A stretch of DNA of 64,000 nucleotides, taken from the NCBI RefSeq assembly GCF_943913955.1, contig NZ_CALUAE010000022.1, positions 1 through 64,000 of the forward strand, given 5' to 3'. Shown here one piece after another: positions 43,497 through 51,835 of the stretch. The notes below the pieces were generated by a model. It worked only from the letters and a program-made list of their open reading frames with translations, was not told the DNA's origin and did no database searches. Within the stretch, counting starts at the first letter, position 1, and each line of letters starts with the position of its first letter. This DNA comes from Mycolicibacterium bacteremicum (GTDB taxonomy: Bacteria > Actinomycetota > Actinomycetes > Mycobacteriales > Mycobacteriaceae). A program made the translations under genes and the position numbers.

Positions 43497-44350
43497 CACA
43501 GGCTCCGGGGACTGGAGGTGTCGCGGGTCGGGCCGTCACGCAGCGGGGCGACCGGGGCGGCCGGGCCCGGCGCCTCGCCACCCGCTGCGCCCTCGGGCGC
43601 CCGGCCCACGGACGGGTCGTCGGCGGCCTCCTCGTCGTCGGCCTTTTCGTCGGCCGCCTTCTCTTCGGACTTCTCCGCGGCCGCTTCGGCCTCGGCCTGC
43701 TGGGCGAGCTCGATACCCGCCTGCACCGCCTGCTGTGCAGCCCCGGCGGCCAGCTGACCGGCCTGCACCAGGCCCGCGGTGAGCTGGCCGGCCATCTGCG
43801 CGGGAATCGCCCCCACCTGCGCCAACGGTTGCAGCGCCTGGCCGAGGTTCATCGAATCGGCCAGGCTGGCCAGCCCGCCACCTGCCCCGGAACCAGAACC
43901 CGCGGCGCCGGCCTGACCCCCGGATGCCGCGCCCGTCGGTGCCCCGGCGCCGGCCGGGCTGCCCCCAGCGGCGGCACTGCCCCCACCTGCACCGGAACCA
44001 CCCGATCCCGAGCCCGCGCCGACGCCCGAACCCGAGCCACCGCCGCCCTGCATGGAGGAGCCCAGGGCTCCCCCGGCCTCCTCGTCTTGGGCCGCATACG
44101 TGCGGGCGGCCTCGTCCAACGCGTCTGACATCGACTGCAGGGCGCGAACCACCTGGCCCGCACCGGTGTGCCACTGGTCCCAGTACTTCTCGAACGCGGT
44201 CGCGGCTTCACCCTTCCAGCCCGACCCGAGCAGATTGCCCGTCTCCAGATCGACCGCCGACAGGCCGTCCTGCAGCCGTTGCCCCGACGAGCGCAGACGA
44301 TCGGCCGCGACATGCAGTTCCGAGGTGACAACCTCGACCGACCCGCTCAT
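43496..44350 (-). CDS. Extended EsxF-like WXG100 protein with long C-terminal region
   Basis: 284 residues. Residues 1-95 are a WXG100 fold with SGWKGEA as the W-x-G turn and YAAQD near residue 84-88, a fit to the YxxxD type VII secretion motif. Residues 96-160 are Gly/Ser/Ala-rich. Residues 160-225 are a hydrophobic/amphipathic Ala-rich helix region (AQVGAIPAQMAGQLTAGLVQAGQLAAGAAQQAV), and the last 60 are highly acidic/charged. M. tuberculosis EsxF, from memory, is about 100 residues, so this is a large extension. Probably co-secreted with the EsxE-like partner. Confidence 0.85.
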   Translation of the reverse strand: MSGSVEVVTSELHVAADRLRSSGQRLQDGLSAVDLETGNLLGSGWKGEAATAFEKYWDQWHTGAGQVVRALQSMSDALDEAARTYAAQDEEAGGALGSSMQGGGGSGSGVGAGSGSGGSGAGGGSAAAGGSPAGAGAPTGAASGGQAGAAGSGSGAGGGLASLADSMNLGQALQPLAQVGAIPAQMAGQLTAGLVQAGQLAAGAAQQAVQAGIELAQQAEAEAAAEKSEEKAADEKADDEEAADDPSVGRAPEGAAGGEAPGPAAPVAPLRDGPTRDTSSPRSL

Positions 44351-44430
44351 CAGACCCCCGAATTCTTGGCTTCCCTAGCACCCTAAGCCGGGTTCGGAAC
44401 CCCGACTCGCACCAATTGGTGACCGCCGTT

Positions 44431-44458
44431 TTGGCTCAGCACCCACCCGGAGTACAGT
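44431..44458 (+). promoter_or_regulatory. Putative promoter of the leuA leader
   Basis: TTGGCT (44431-44436) and TACAGT (44453-44458) are separated by 16 bp. The -10 lies 7 nt before the leader-peptide GTG, so the leader is probably translated from a leaderless transcript. Confidence 0.55.
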
Positions 44459-44465
44459 TGCCCAC

Positions 44466-44507
44466 GTGCAGCGGGTGCTCCTTCTCGGACGCCGCGACGG
44501 GGTCTGA
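44466..44507 (+). CDS. leuA leader peptide (13 residues)
   Basis: A 14-codon frame from GTG to TGA encoding MQRVLLLGRRDGV with three consecutive leucine codons (CTC CTT CTC). It lies 78 bp before leuA and is followed by a terminator-like hairpin whose 5' arm overlaps its end. Leucine-codon leaders before leuA are a known attenuation arrangement in actinobacteria. Slow translation at the Leu codons would affect hairpin formation. Predicted from sequence only. Confidence 0.75.
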   Translation: MQRVLLLGRRDGV

Positions 44508-44530
44508 TCCAGACTGGCTTCCCGTCGCGG
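44492..44530 (+). terminator. Attenuator hairpin of leuA
   Basis: CCGCGACGGG (44492-44501) pairs perfectly with CCCGTCGCGG (44521-44530); a small inner stem GTCT/AGAC lies in the loop. It is followed by GTCTTTCGCG, a weak T-run. The 5' arm overlaps the leader-peptide codons, so a ribosome paused there would block this stem. Fits transcription attenuation of leuA by leucine. Confidence 0.7.
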
Positions 44531-44585
44531 GTCTTTCGCGATGCGCCGGTCTGATATCCACACCAAGACCCCCGGAGCCACCACC

Positions 44586-46421
44586 ATGACCAGCTTCAGC
44601 AAGTCCGCCGTAGATTCCCCCGACGCCTTCTCGTCGGTGCGCAGCATCTCCACCCCCGCCGGTGACCCCCATCCCGGCCAGCCCGCCTGGAACACCCAGC
44701 GCGCCTCGTCCATGCCGGTGAAGCGGTACCGATCCTTCGACGACGAGGTCGAGCCGATCCGCCTGACCGACCGGACCTGGCCGGACAAGGTGATCGACAC
44801 GGCCCCGGCGTGGTGCGCCGTGGACCTGCGTGACGGTAACCAGGCGCTGATCGATCCGATGAGCCCGGCCCGTAAGCGCCGGATGTTCGACCTGCTGGTG
44901 CGGATGGGCTACAAGGAGATCGAGGTCGGCTTCCCGTCGGCCAGCCAGACCGATTTCGACTTCGTCCGCGAGATCATCGAACAGGGCGCCATTCCGGCGG
45001 ATGTGACCATCCAGGTGCTGACCCAGTGCCGTCCGGAACTGATCACCCGCACCTTCGAGGCGTGCGCCGGTGCGCCCAAGGTGATCGTGCACTTCTACAA
45101 CTCGACGTCGATCCTGCAGCGCCGCGTGGTGTTCCGCGCCGATCGCGACGCCGTGAAGGCGATCGCCACCGATGGCGCCCGGCTGTGCGTCGAGGAGGCC
45201 AAGAAGTACCCGGACACCAAGTGGCGCTTCGAATACTCACCGGAGTCCTATACCGGCACCGAGCTGGAGTACGCCGTCGACGTCTGCAATGCGGTCGCCG
45301 AGATCGTCGCGCCCACCCCCGAGGTGCCGCTGATCATCAACCTGCCGGCCACCGTCGAGATGGCCACCCCGAACGTCTACGCCGACTCCATCGAGTGGAT
45401 GAATCGGCACCTGGCCCCGCGCGACTCCATCATCCTGAGCCTGCACCCGCACAACGATCGCGGAACTGCCGTCGCCGCAGCCGAATTGGGTTACCAGGCC
45501 GGTGCCGACCGCATCGAGGGGTGCCTGTTCGGCAACGGTGAGCGCACCGGCAACGTATGCCTGGTGACGCTGGGGCTGAACATGTTCAGCCGCGGCGTGG
45601 ACCCGCAGATCGACTTCTCCAACATCGACGAGATCCGCCGCACCGTCGAGTACTGCAACCAGCTGCCGGTGCACGAACGCCACCCCTACGGCGGCGATCT
45701 GGTCTACACCGCCTTCTCGGGGAGCCACCAGGACGCCATCAACAAGGGTCTGGACGCGATGAAGGTCTCCGCCGACGAGCAGGACTCCGATGTCGACGAC
45801 ATCCTGTGGCAGGTCCCCTACCTGCCGATCGACCCCAAGGACGTCGGCCGCACCTACGAGGCCGTGATCCGGGTCAATTCCCAGTCCGGCAAGGGTGGCG
45901 TCGCCTACATCATGAAGGCCGACCACGGTCTGGCCCTGCCACGCCGGCTGCAGATCGAGTTCAGCCAGGCGATCCAGCAGATCACCGACGGCGAGGGCGG
46001 CGAAGTCTCCCCGAAGGAGATCTGGGACGCGTTCTCCGAGGAGTACCTGCGCCCGATCGAGCCGCTGGAGCGCATCCGGCAGAAGGTCGACGCGGCCGAG
46101 GTCGACGGTGGCACCGACACCATCACCGCGGTGGTGAAGGTCAACGGCGAGGAACGTGAGATCGTCGGCGCCGGTAACGGTCCGCTGGCCGCCTTCGTCG
46201 ACGCCGTCGGCGCCATCGGCTTCGACGTCAACGTACTGGATTACTCCGAGCATGCGATGTCCTCGGGCGAAGAGGCTCAGGCCGCCGCCTACGTGGAGGC
46301 GTCCATCGACGGCCGCACGGTGTGGGGTGTCGGCATCGCGACCTCGATCACGACGGCATCGCTGCGCGCCGTGGTGTCGGCGGTCAACCGCGCCGCCCGT
46401 CAATCCCGTTCGTCGGTGTAA
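44586..46421 (+). CDS. leuA: 2-isopropylmalate synthase
   Basis: 611 residues from ATG 44586 with GGAG upstream. Catalytic TIM-barrel motifs include CAVDLRDGNQALIDPMSPARK, LSLHPHNDRGTAVAAAE with the metal ligands, and GCLFGNGERTGNV. The C-terminal regulatory domain (about 480-611; VNGEEREIVGAGNGPLAAFVDAV) binds leucine for feedback. Condenses acetyl-CoA and 2-oxoisovalerate, first step of leucine synthesis. The tandem repeats of the M. tuberculosis gene are absent. Preceded by a leader peptide and attenuator. Confidence 0.97.
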   Translation: MTSFSKSAVDSPDAFSSVRSISTPAGDPHPGQPAWNTQRASSMPVKRYRSFDDEVEPIRLTDRTWPDKVIDTAPAWCAVDLRDGNQALIDPMSPARKRRMFDLLVRMGYKEIEVGFPSASQTDFDFVREIIEQGAIPADVTIQVLTQCRPELITRTFEACAGAPKVIVHFYNSTSILQRRVVFRADRDAVKAIATDGARLCVEEAKKYPDTKWRFEYSPESYTGTELEYAVDVCNAVAEIVAPTPEVPLIINLPATVEMATPNVYADSIEWMNRHLAPRDSIILSLHPHNDRGTAVAAAELGYQAGADRIEGCLFGNGERTGNVCLVTLGLNMFSRGVDPQIDFSNIDEIRRTVEYCNQLPVHERHPYGGDLVYTAFSGSHQDAINKGLDAMKVSADEQDSDVDDILWQVPYLPIDPKDVGRTYEAVIRVNSQSGKGGVAYIMKADHGLALPRRLQIEFSQAIQQITDGEGGEVSPKEIWDAFSEEYLRPIEPLERIRQKVDAAEVDGGTDTITAVVKVNGEEREIVGAGNGPLAAFVDAVGAIGFDVNVLDYSEHAMSSGEEAQAAAYVEASIDGRTVWGVGIATSITTASLRAVVSAVNRAARQSRSSV

Positions 46422-46466
46422 CCGAGGTCGATCGGTCGGCGCTCGCGACGTCGGTCCGCGCCCAGG

Positions 46467-46486
46467 CCATCTGGTAGGCCAGGTGG
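46467..46486. terminator. Hairpin in the leuA/dnaQ convergent gap
   Basis: CCATCTGG-TAGG-CCAGGTGG forms an 8-bp stem (one G-T pair). It sits between two convergent genes, so a bidirectional terminator is plausible, but there is no T-run on either side. Confidence 0.35.
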
Positions 46487-46505
46487 TCCTGGGTGGCCCT
46501 CGCTC

Positions 46506-47495
46506 TCAGAACAGCGCGAACTGATCCCCGTCACCGGTGGCATCGGTGAAGTCCTCCATGTCGGTGCCGCCGACCACGCGGTCCACCATCGCCATGAATG
46601 CCGCATCGGTGATCAACGGGATCCCCAGCTCGGCCGCCTGATACCCCTTGCCCTGCTCGGGCGCCGGTTCGTTGCACACCACCAGCGAGGTCTGCTGATC
46701 GACGTTCTCGGCGTAGGCCAGCCCCGCGTGCAGGATGCGTTCGATGACCTCCTCGTGGGTGCGGCTCATCTCCGCCGACAGCGCCACGCGCATGCCCTGC
46801 ACCAGCGGCCGCCCGGCCACATAGGGGCCCGGATTCTGAAAGGTGCACGGTAGCCGGGCGGCCAGCACCTTCAGCGGTCGCAGCTCGTCATGGGTGACCT
46901 GCCCGTTGGGCCAGACCCGTCGGCTGACCGAACGGATCGGCAACCACGCCTTGCGTTCCCGCGCCTGCACCAGTGCCGGTTTGAGGATCTGCGCGAGCAC
47001 CAGGGCGTCGTCGAGCGCATCGTGCGGCCGCAGCTGGGTGGCACCCCAGTGCCGGGCCAGCGTCTCCAACCGCAGATTCTCGGTGCCGAGGTTCAACCGG
47101 CGGGCGAGCTCCACCGTGCACATCACCGTGTCGGTGGGCAGCTGCGCGCCGACGAGTTCGGACTCGGCGGCCAGGAACGCATAGTCGAAGGCCACGTTGT
47201 GGGCGACCAGGGTCCGCCCGTGCAGCACCTCCATCAACTGTGGCGCGATATCGGCGAAAGTGGGCTGACCCGCCAGCATCTCGGCGGTCAGGCCGTGCAC
47301 ATGGGTCGGGCCGGGGTCCACCCCGGGATCGAGCAGCGAGGACATGCTGTGCTCGACGCTGCCGTCGTCACCGACCGCGAGGGCGGCGATGCTGACCACC
47401 CGGGCCTGGCCCGGCCGGAAGCCCGTCGTCTCCACGTCGACGACGGCCCATCCGGCGCCCGCCTCGGCCGACGGCCGGCCCCAGCACTGGCTCAT
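46506..47495 (-). CDS. dnaQ: DnaQ-like DEDDh exonuclease with BRCT domain
   Basis: 329 residues from ATG 47495, the length recalled for Rv3711c. Exo I is VVDVETTGFRPG (about 18-29), Exo II LVAHNVAFDYAFLA and Exo III HDALDDALVLAQIL. A BRCT domain (about 245-320: LVQGMRVALSAEMSRTHEEVIERI, TSLVVCNEP) ends the protein. The family member is a candidate 3'-5' exonuclease; in mycobacteria replicative proofreading is mainly by the polymerase PHP domain, so a repair role is more likely. Confidence 0.9.
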   Translation of the reverse strand: MSQCWGRPSAEAGAGWAVVDVETTGFRPGQARVVSIAALAVGDDGSVEHSMSSLLDPGVDPGPTHVHGLTAEMLAGQPTFADIAPQLMEVLHGRTLVAHNVAFDYAFLAAESELVGAQLPTDTVMCTVELARRLNLGTENLRLETLARHWGATQLRPHDALDDALVLAQILKPALVQARERKAWLPIRSVSRRVWPNGQVTHDELRPLKVLAARLPCTFQNPGPYVAGRPLVQGMRVALSAEMSRTHEEVIERILHAGLAYAENVDQQTSLVVCNEPAPEQGKGYQAAELGIPLITDAAFMAMVDRVVGGTDMEDFTDATGDGDQFALF

Positions 47496-47568
47496 GACCC
47501 CAGGGTTGCACGGTGGTCTGACAACACCGGATCGCGGCGCCGCGTGTCGGGCACCTAAAATTCGCTGC

Positions 47569-48822
47569 ATGGCAACCGGCCGGAAGAACCGCGGCGACCG
47601 CGGGATCAGACTGCGCGGGCGGCTGGCGCTGGGCGCGGGTGCGGCGGCACGCTGGGCATCCCGGGTGACCGGACGCGGCGCCGGGGCGATGATCGGCGGC
47701 CTGGTGGCCATGTCGATCGACAAGTCGATCCTGGGCCAGCTGGGGCGCGGCCGTCGCACCGTGGTCGTGACCGGCACGAACGGCAAATCCACGACGACCA
47801 GGATGACCGCCGCGGCGCTGGCCACCATGGGGCCGGTGGCCACCAACGCCGAGGGCGCCAACATGGACGCCGGGCTGGTGGCCGCGCTGGCCGGCGCCCG
47901 CGACGCCGAGCTGGCGGCTCTGGAAGTCGACGAGATGCACGTGCCGCATGTCAGCGACGCGGTGTCCCCGTCGGTGATCGTGCTGCTGAACCTGTCCCGC
48001 GATCAGCTCGACCGGGTCGGTGAGATCAATCACATCGAACGCACCCTGCGGGCCGGCCTGGAGCGCCATCCGGATGCCGTCGTCATCGCCAATTGCGATG
48101 ACGTGCTGATGACCTCGGCGGCCTATGACTGCCCGAATGTGGTGTGGGTGGCCGCCGGGGGCTCGTGGGCCGGCGATTCGGTGAGCTGCCCGCGCAGCGG
48201 CGAGATCATCGTGCGGGACGGCACCCACTGGTATTCCACCGGAACGGATTTCAAGCGCCCGACCCCACAGTGGTTCTTCGACGACACCGACATCCACGGC
48301 CCGGACGGGTTCACGGCGCCGATGGCACTGGCGTTGCCGGGGGCCGCCAATCGCGGTAACGCCACCCAGGCCGTCGCCGCCGCGGTGGCCCTGGGCGCCG
48401 ACGCAGGCGAAGCGGTCGGCGCGGTCGCCGGCGTCGACGAGGTCGCCGGCCGCTACCGGACCGTCCGGGTCGGCAACCACACCGCCCGGTTGCTGTTGGC
48501 CAAGAATCCCGCCGGTTGGCAGGAGGCGTTGTCCATGATCGACAAAGACGCTGCGGGCGTTGTCATCTCGGTCAACGGTCAGGTGCCCGACGGTGAGGAC
48601 CTGTCCTGGTTGTGGGATGTGCGTTTCGAGCATTTCGAGCAGACCCAGGTGGTGGCCGCCGGTGAGCGCGGCACGGATCTGGCGGTACGCCTCGGCTATG
48701 CCGGGGTCGAGCACACCCTGGTGCACGACACCCTCGCCGCCATCGCCTCCTGTCCGCCGGGGCACGTCGAGGTGATCGCGAACTACACCGCCTTCCTGCA
48801 ACTCAACCGGCGGGTCTCATGA
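47569..48822 (+). CDS. murT: MurT, lipid II isoglutamine synthase ATPase subunit
   Basis: 417 residues from ATG 47569, with TAAAAT 7 nt upstream (probable leaderless start). Mur ligase P-loop TGTNGKSTTTRMT (68-80), GANMDAGLVAAL, ALEVDEMHVPHVS, LNLSRDQLDRVGE and the C-terminal DUF1727 region HFEQTQVVAAGERGTDLAVRLGYAGV. With GatD it amidates the D-Glu of the peptidoglycan stem peptide using glutamine. The gatD gene overlaps by 4 bp. Cys pair (DCPNVV, SCPRSG) may be part of a zinc ribbon. Confidence 0.94.
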   Translation: MATGRKNRGDRGIRLRGRLALGAGAAARWASRVTGRGAGAMIGGLVAMSIDKSILGQLGRGRRTVVVTGTNGKSTTTRMTAAALATMGPVATNAEGANMDAGLVAALAGARDAELAALEVDEMHVPHVSDAVSPSVIVLLNLSRDQLDRVGEINHIERTLRAGLERHPDAVVIANCDDVLMTSAAYDCPNVVWVAAGGSWAGDSVSCPRSGEIIVRDGTHWYSTGTDFKRPTPQWFFDDTDIHGPDGFTAPMALALPGAANRGNATQAVAAAVALGADAGEAVGAVAGVDEVAGRYRTVRVGNHTARLLLAKNPAGWQEALSMIDKDAAGVVISVNGQVPDGEDLSWLWDVRFEHFEQTQVVAAGERGTDLAVRLGYAGVEHTLVHDTLAAIASCPPGHVEVIANYTAFLQLNRRVS

Positions 48823-49523
48823 TCCGGATCGGTCTGGTGCTGCCCGACGTGATGGGCACCTACGGTGACAGCGGCAATGCCGTGGTGCTGCGACAACGCC
48901 TGGCGCTGCGCGGGATCGAGAGTGAGATCGTCGAGATCACGCTGGCCGACCCGGTGCCCGATTCGCTGGACATCTACACCCTCGGCGGCGCCGAGGACTA
49001 CGCCCAGCGGCTGGCCACCAAGCACCTGATCCGCTACCCGGGCCTGCAGCGGGCCGCCGTGCGCGGTGCCCCGGTGCTGGCGATCTGCGCGGCGATCCAG
49101 GTGCTCGGCCACTGGTATGAGACCTCGGCGGGTGAACGGGTCGACGGCGTCGGGCTGCTCGACGTCACCACCTCGCCACAGCAGCACCGCACCATCGGTG
49201 AGGTCGCTTCCACCCCACTGCTCACGGGTCTGACGCAGCCGCTGACGGGTTTCGAAAACCACCGCGGCGGAACGGTTCTGGGCACCGATGCCGAGCCACT
49301 GGCCGCCGTCACCAAGGGTGCGGGCAACCGCGCCGGGGACGGCTACGACGGCGCCGTGCAGGGCAGCGTGATCGCGACCTATCTGCACGGACCATGCCTG
49401 GCGCGCAACCCGGAGTTGGCCGATCACCTGTTGACCCAGGTCGTCGGCGAACTGCCGCCGTTACAGCTACCCGAGGTCGAGCTGCTGCGCTCCGAACGCC
49501 TCGCGGCGCCGCGGCGGGTCTGA
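48819..49523 (+). CDS. gatD: GatD, glutamine amidotransferase subunit of lipid II isoglutamine synthase
   Basis: 234 residues. Catalytic Cys90 in VLAICAAIQVLG and His190 in IATYLHGPCLARNP are the class I/CobQ-type glutaminase residues. Starts at the ATGA overlapping murT. Supplies ammonia to MurT for amidation of peptidoglycan D-Glu, required for cross-linking and viability in mycobacteria. Equivalent to Rv3713 (sometimes called cobQ2). Confidence 0.93.
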   Translation: MIRIGLVLPDVMGTYGDSGNAVVLRQRLALRGIESEIVEITLADPVPDSLDIYTLGGAEDYAQRLATKHLIRYPGLQRAAVRGAPVLAICAAIQVLGHWYETSAGERVDGVGLLDVTTSPQQHRTIGEVASTPLLTGLTQPLTGFENHRGGTVLGTDAEPLAAVTKGAGNRAGDGYDGAVQGSVIATYLHGPCLARNPELADHLLTQVVGELPPLQLPEVELLRSERLAAPRRV

Positions 49524-49524
49524 A

Positions 49525-50136
49525 CTAGACCATCGCGCGGCGGCCCGCCAGCGCCCGGCCCAGGGTCAGCTCGTCGGCGAACTCCAGGTCGCCGCCCATC
49601 GGCAGACCCGAGGCGATGCGGCTGACCGTCAGGCCCGGGATGTCACGCAGCATCCGCATCAGATACGTGGCCGTCGCCTCCCCCTCGGTGTTCGGGTCGG
49701 TGGCGATGATCACCTCGGCGACGTCGACACCGTCGACCCGCTCGCCGATGCGGTTGAGCAGCTCACGGATCCGCAATTGGTCGGGGCCGATGCCCGACAG
49801 CGGATCCAGCGCTCCCCCCAGCACGTGGTAGCGGCCGCGGAACTCCCGGGTGCGCTCCACCGCCTGGATGTCCTTGGGCTCCTCCACCACGCACACCAGC
49901 GACGCATCGCGGCGCGGGTCGTTGCAGATGCGGCAGCGTTCGGCATCGGAGACGTTCCCGCACACCGCGCAGAAGGTCACCCCGTCCCGGATCCGGCCCA
50001 ACACCGCGGTCAACCGGTCGATGTCCGGCGGTTCGACCGACAGCAGATGGAACGCGATCCGCTGGGCGCTCTTGGGCCCGATACCCGGCAGCTTGCCGAG
50101 CTCGTCGATCAGATCCTGGACAGGTCCCTCGAACAA
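49525..50136 (-). CDS. recR: RecR recombination mediator
   Basis: 203 residues from a TTG at 50136 (LFEGPVQDLIDELGKLPGIG), with GGGAA upstream; a GTG at 50163 is in frame but would overlap ybaB. Helix-hairpin-helix LPGIGPKSAQRIAFHLL, four-Cys zinc finger CAVCGNVSDAERCRIC, and Toprim VIIATDPNTEGEATATYL. RecR works with RecO/RecF to load RecA at gaps. It follows ybaB by 1 bp. Confidence 0.95.
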   Translation of the reverse strand: MFEGPVQDLIDELGKLPGIGPKSAQRIAFHLLSVEPPDIDRLTAVLGRIRDGVTFCAVCGNVSDAERCRICNDPRRDASLVCVVEEPKDIQAVERTREFRGRYHVLGGALDPLSGIGPDQLRIRELLNRIGERVDGVDVAEVIIATDPNTEGEATATYLMRMLRDIPGLTVSRIASGLPMGGDLEFADELTLGRALAGRRAMV

Positions 50137-50137
50137 G

Positions 50138-50470
50138 TCACATTCCCGGCATTCCGAGGCCACCCAGCCCGCCGGCCAACGGACCCAGCCGGGTCTGGGC
50201 CAGGATCGTCACCTGCTTGGAGGCATCGGCCAACGCACCGACGATCAGATCCTGCAGGGTCTCCGGATCGGCGGGATCGATCACCTTGGGATCGATGGCC
50301 ACCGCGATCACCTCACCGCTACCGCGCATGGTGACCTGCACCAGGCCGCCACCGCCCTGGCCGTGCACCTCGGCGTTGGCCAGCGCCTCCTGCGCCTCCA
50401 TCAACTGCTGCTGCACCTGCTGTGCCTGCGCGAGCAGTGCCGACATATCGGGCTGACCTCCGGGCTGCAT
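50138..50470 (-). CDS. ybaB: YbaB/EbfC nucleoid-associated protein
   Basis: 110 residues from ATG 50470 with GAAGGGA upstream. A helical N-terminus (MSALLAQAQQVQQQLMEAQEAL), a beta core (VQVTMRGSGEVIAVAIDPKVI) and a helical C-terminal ATLQDL-like region (ETLQDLIVGALADASKQV) are typical of YbaB dimers that bind DNA. The pairing ybaB-recR is conserved in bacteria. Equivalent to Rv3716c. Confidence 0.93.
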   Translation of the reverse strand: MQPGGQPDMSALLAQAQQVQQQLMEAQEALANAEVHGQGGGGLVQVTMRGSGEVIAVAIDPKVIDPADPETLQDLIVGALADASKQVTILAQTRLGPLAGGLGGLGMPGM

Positions 50471-50584
50471 GACTGTCCCTTCTTGACCCGTTCTGATTGC
50501 GACTCGGTATCGACTTCGTTGCGCTCTGCGACCACCAAGCACTTGCCCTTCAACAGTAGCCGTCGGCGCGACTACCGTGGCGGC

Positions 50585-51331
50585 GTGCACGTCCCCAAGA
50601 CCCTGCGTGTCGGTGCCCTGGCAGCGACACTCCTGCTCGCCGCCACCTCGGCCGGCGTGCCGACCGCCGCCGCCGCACCGAACGCCATCGCGGGCAAGAT
50701 CGTGTTCCTCGATCCCGGCCACAACGGTGCCAACGACGCATCCATCAGCCGCCAGGTCCCGACCGGCCGCGGCGGGACCAAGGACTGCCAGGCCAGCGGG
50801 ACCTCGAGCAACTCCGGGTATCCCGAGCACACCTTGAACTGGGATGTGACGCTCAAGGTCCGCGCGATCCTGGACGCCAACGGGGTACGCACCGCGATGT
50901 CCCGCGGAAACGACAACGCGTTGGGGCCGTGCGTGGACGAACGCGCCGCGATGGCCAACGCGCTGCGCCCGAACGCCATCGTCAGCATCCACGCCGACGG
51001 TGGCCCGGCCACCGGCCGGGGGTTCCATGTGCTGTACTCCTCGCCGCCGCTGAACGCGGCACAGGCCGGCCCATCGGTGCAGTTCGCCACCATCATGCGC
51101 GACCAACTGCAGGGTTCTGGGCTACCGCCGGCCAACTACATCGGCTCCGGTGGCCTGGACCCGCGCGCGGACATCGCCGGACTCAATCACGCCCAGTTCC
51201 CGTCGATCCTGGTCGAGCTTGGCAACATGAAGAACCCGGCCGATTCGGCCCTGATGGAATCCGATGCCGGCCGTCAGAAGCTGGCCGAAGCGGTGGCGCG
51301 CGGTATCGCCACCTGGTTGGCCAACAGTTAG
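50585..51331 (+). CDS. ami1: N-acetylmuramoyl-L-alanine amidase (Ami1/Rv3717-like)
   Basis: 248 residues, GTG start preceded by TACCGT 6 nt upstream. Signal peptide (about 6-31) then amidase_3 fold: zinc ligands H46 (FLDPGHNG), E81 (YPEHTLNW) and H136 (SIHADGG), with the catalytic Glu in ILVELGNMKN. Two Cys (C68, C116) can form a disulfide as in Rv3717. It cleaves the amide between muramic acid and L-Ala in the periplasm; Ami1 is involved in daughter-cell separation in M. smegmatis. Its 3' end overlaps the convergent Rv3718c-like gene by 4 bp. Confidence 0.9.
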   Translation: MHVPKTLRVGALAATLLLAATSAGVPTAAAAPNAIAGKIVFLDPGHNGANDASISRQVPTGRGGTKDCQASGTSSNSGYPEHTLNWDVTLKVRAILDANGVRTAMSRGNDNALGPCVDERAAMANALRPNAIVSIHADGGPATGRGFHVLYSSPPLNAAQAGPSVQFATIMRDQLQGSGLPPANYIGSGGLDPRADIAGLNHAQFPSILVELGNMKNPADSALMESDAGRQKLAEAVARGIATWLANS

Positions 51332-51765
51332 CGCTCGAGCTCGGCCTTCAGGTTCGCCAGCACCTCGGCCTGGATCTTGCGCAGGCCCAGCGGGGCGAAG
51401 GTCTTCTCGAAGAAGCCCTTGATGCCGCCCGCTCCGGTCCACGAGGTCTTGACCGTGACGGTCGAACCGGTACCGGCCGGGGCCACCGTCCAGTTGGTGA
51501 CCAGCGTCGAGTTGGCGTCCTTCTCGATGACGGTCTTGCCCGCCACGTCGACGGTGGCCTTGACGTCACGTGAGCGCGACTCGGTGGCCTGCAGCTTCCA
51601 GGTCACCACCGTGCCCGCGCCCTGACCACCCTGCAGCACCGCATAGTTGCTGTAGTGCGAGGAGAGGATCTTCGGCCGCACCGTCTGGTAATCGGCGACC
51701 GCGGCGAGCACAGCGTCCGGCTCGGCGTTGATCAACACAGTGCTGGAGGCGCTGACCTGTCCCAT
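51328..51765 (-). CDS. SRPBCC (polyketide cyclase-like) protein, Rv3718c-like
   Basis: 145 residues. MGQVSASSTVLINAEPDAVLAAVADYQTVRPKIL and VTVKTSWTGAGGIKGFFEKTFAPLGLRKIQAEVLANLK are typical START-type helix-grip folds with a hydrophobic cavity. The ligand is unknown. Convergent with the amidase gene. The 70 bp before its start are shared with the promoter of the Rv3719-like gene, which is divergent. Confidence 0.85.
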   Translation of the reverse strand: MGQVSASSTVLINAEPDAVLAAVADYQTVRPKILSSHYSNYAVLQGGQGAGTVVTWKLQATESRSRDVKATVDVAGKTVIEKDANSTLVTNWTVAPAGTGSTVTVKTSWTGAGGIKGFFEKTFAPLGLRKIQAEVLANLKAELER

Positions 51766-51835
51766 GAGTGCAAAACTCCCGTCATCACGTAGCTGTCCGG
51801 TCGCCGGGCGGGCGACCGAGGACTAGCGTATATGT

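Noticed and set aside
44586..46421. Tandem repeats in leuA as in M. tuberculosis
   Set aside because: No repeat is present; the coding sequence runs without duplicated 57-bp units.
49525..50163. RecR start at GTG 50163
   Set aside because: It would add nine residues not found in the recalled RecR proteins and would overlap ybaB by 26 bp; the TTG at 50136 gives the usual 203-residue protein.
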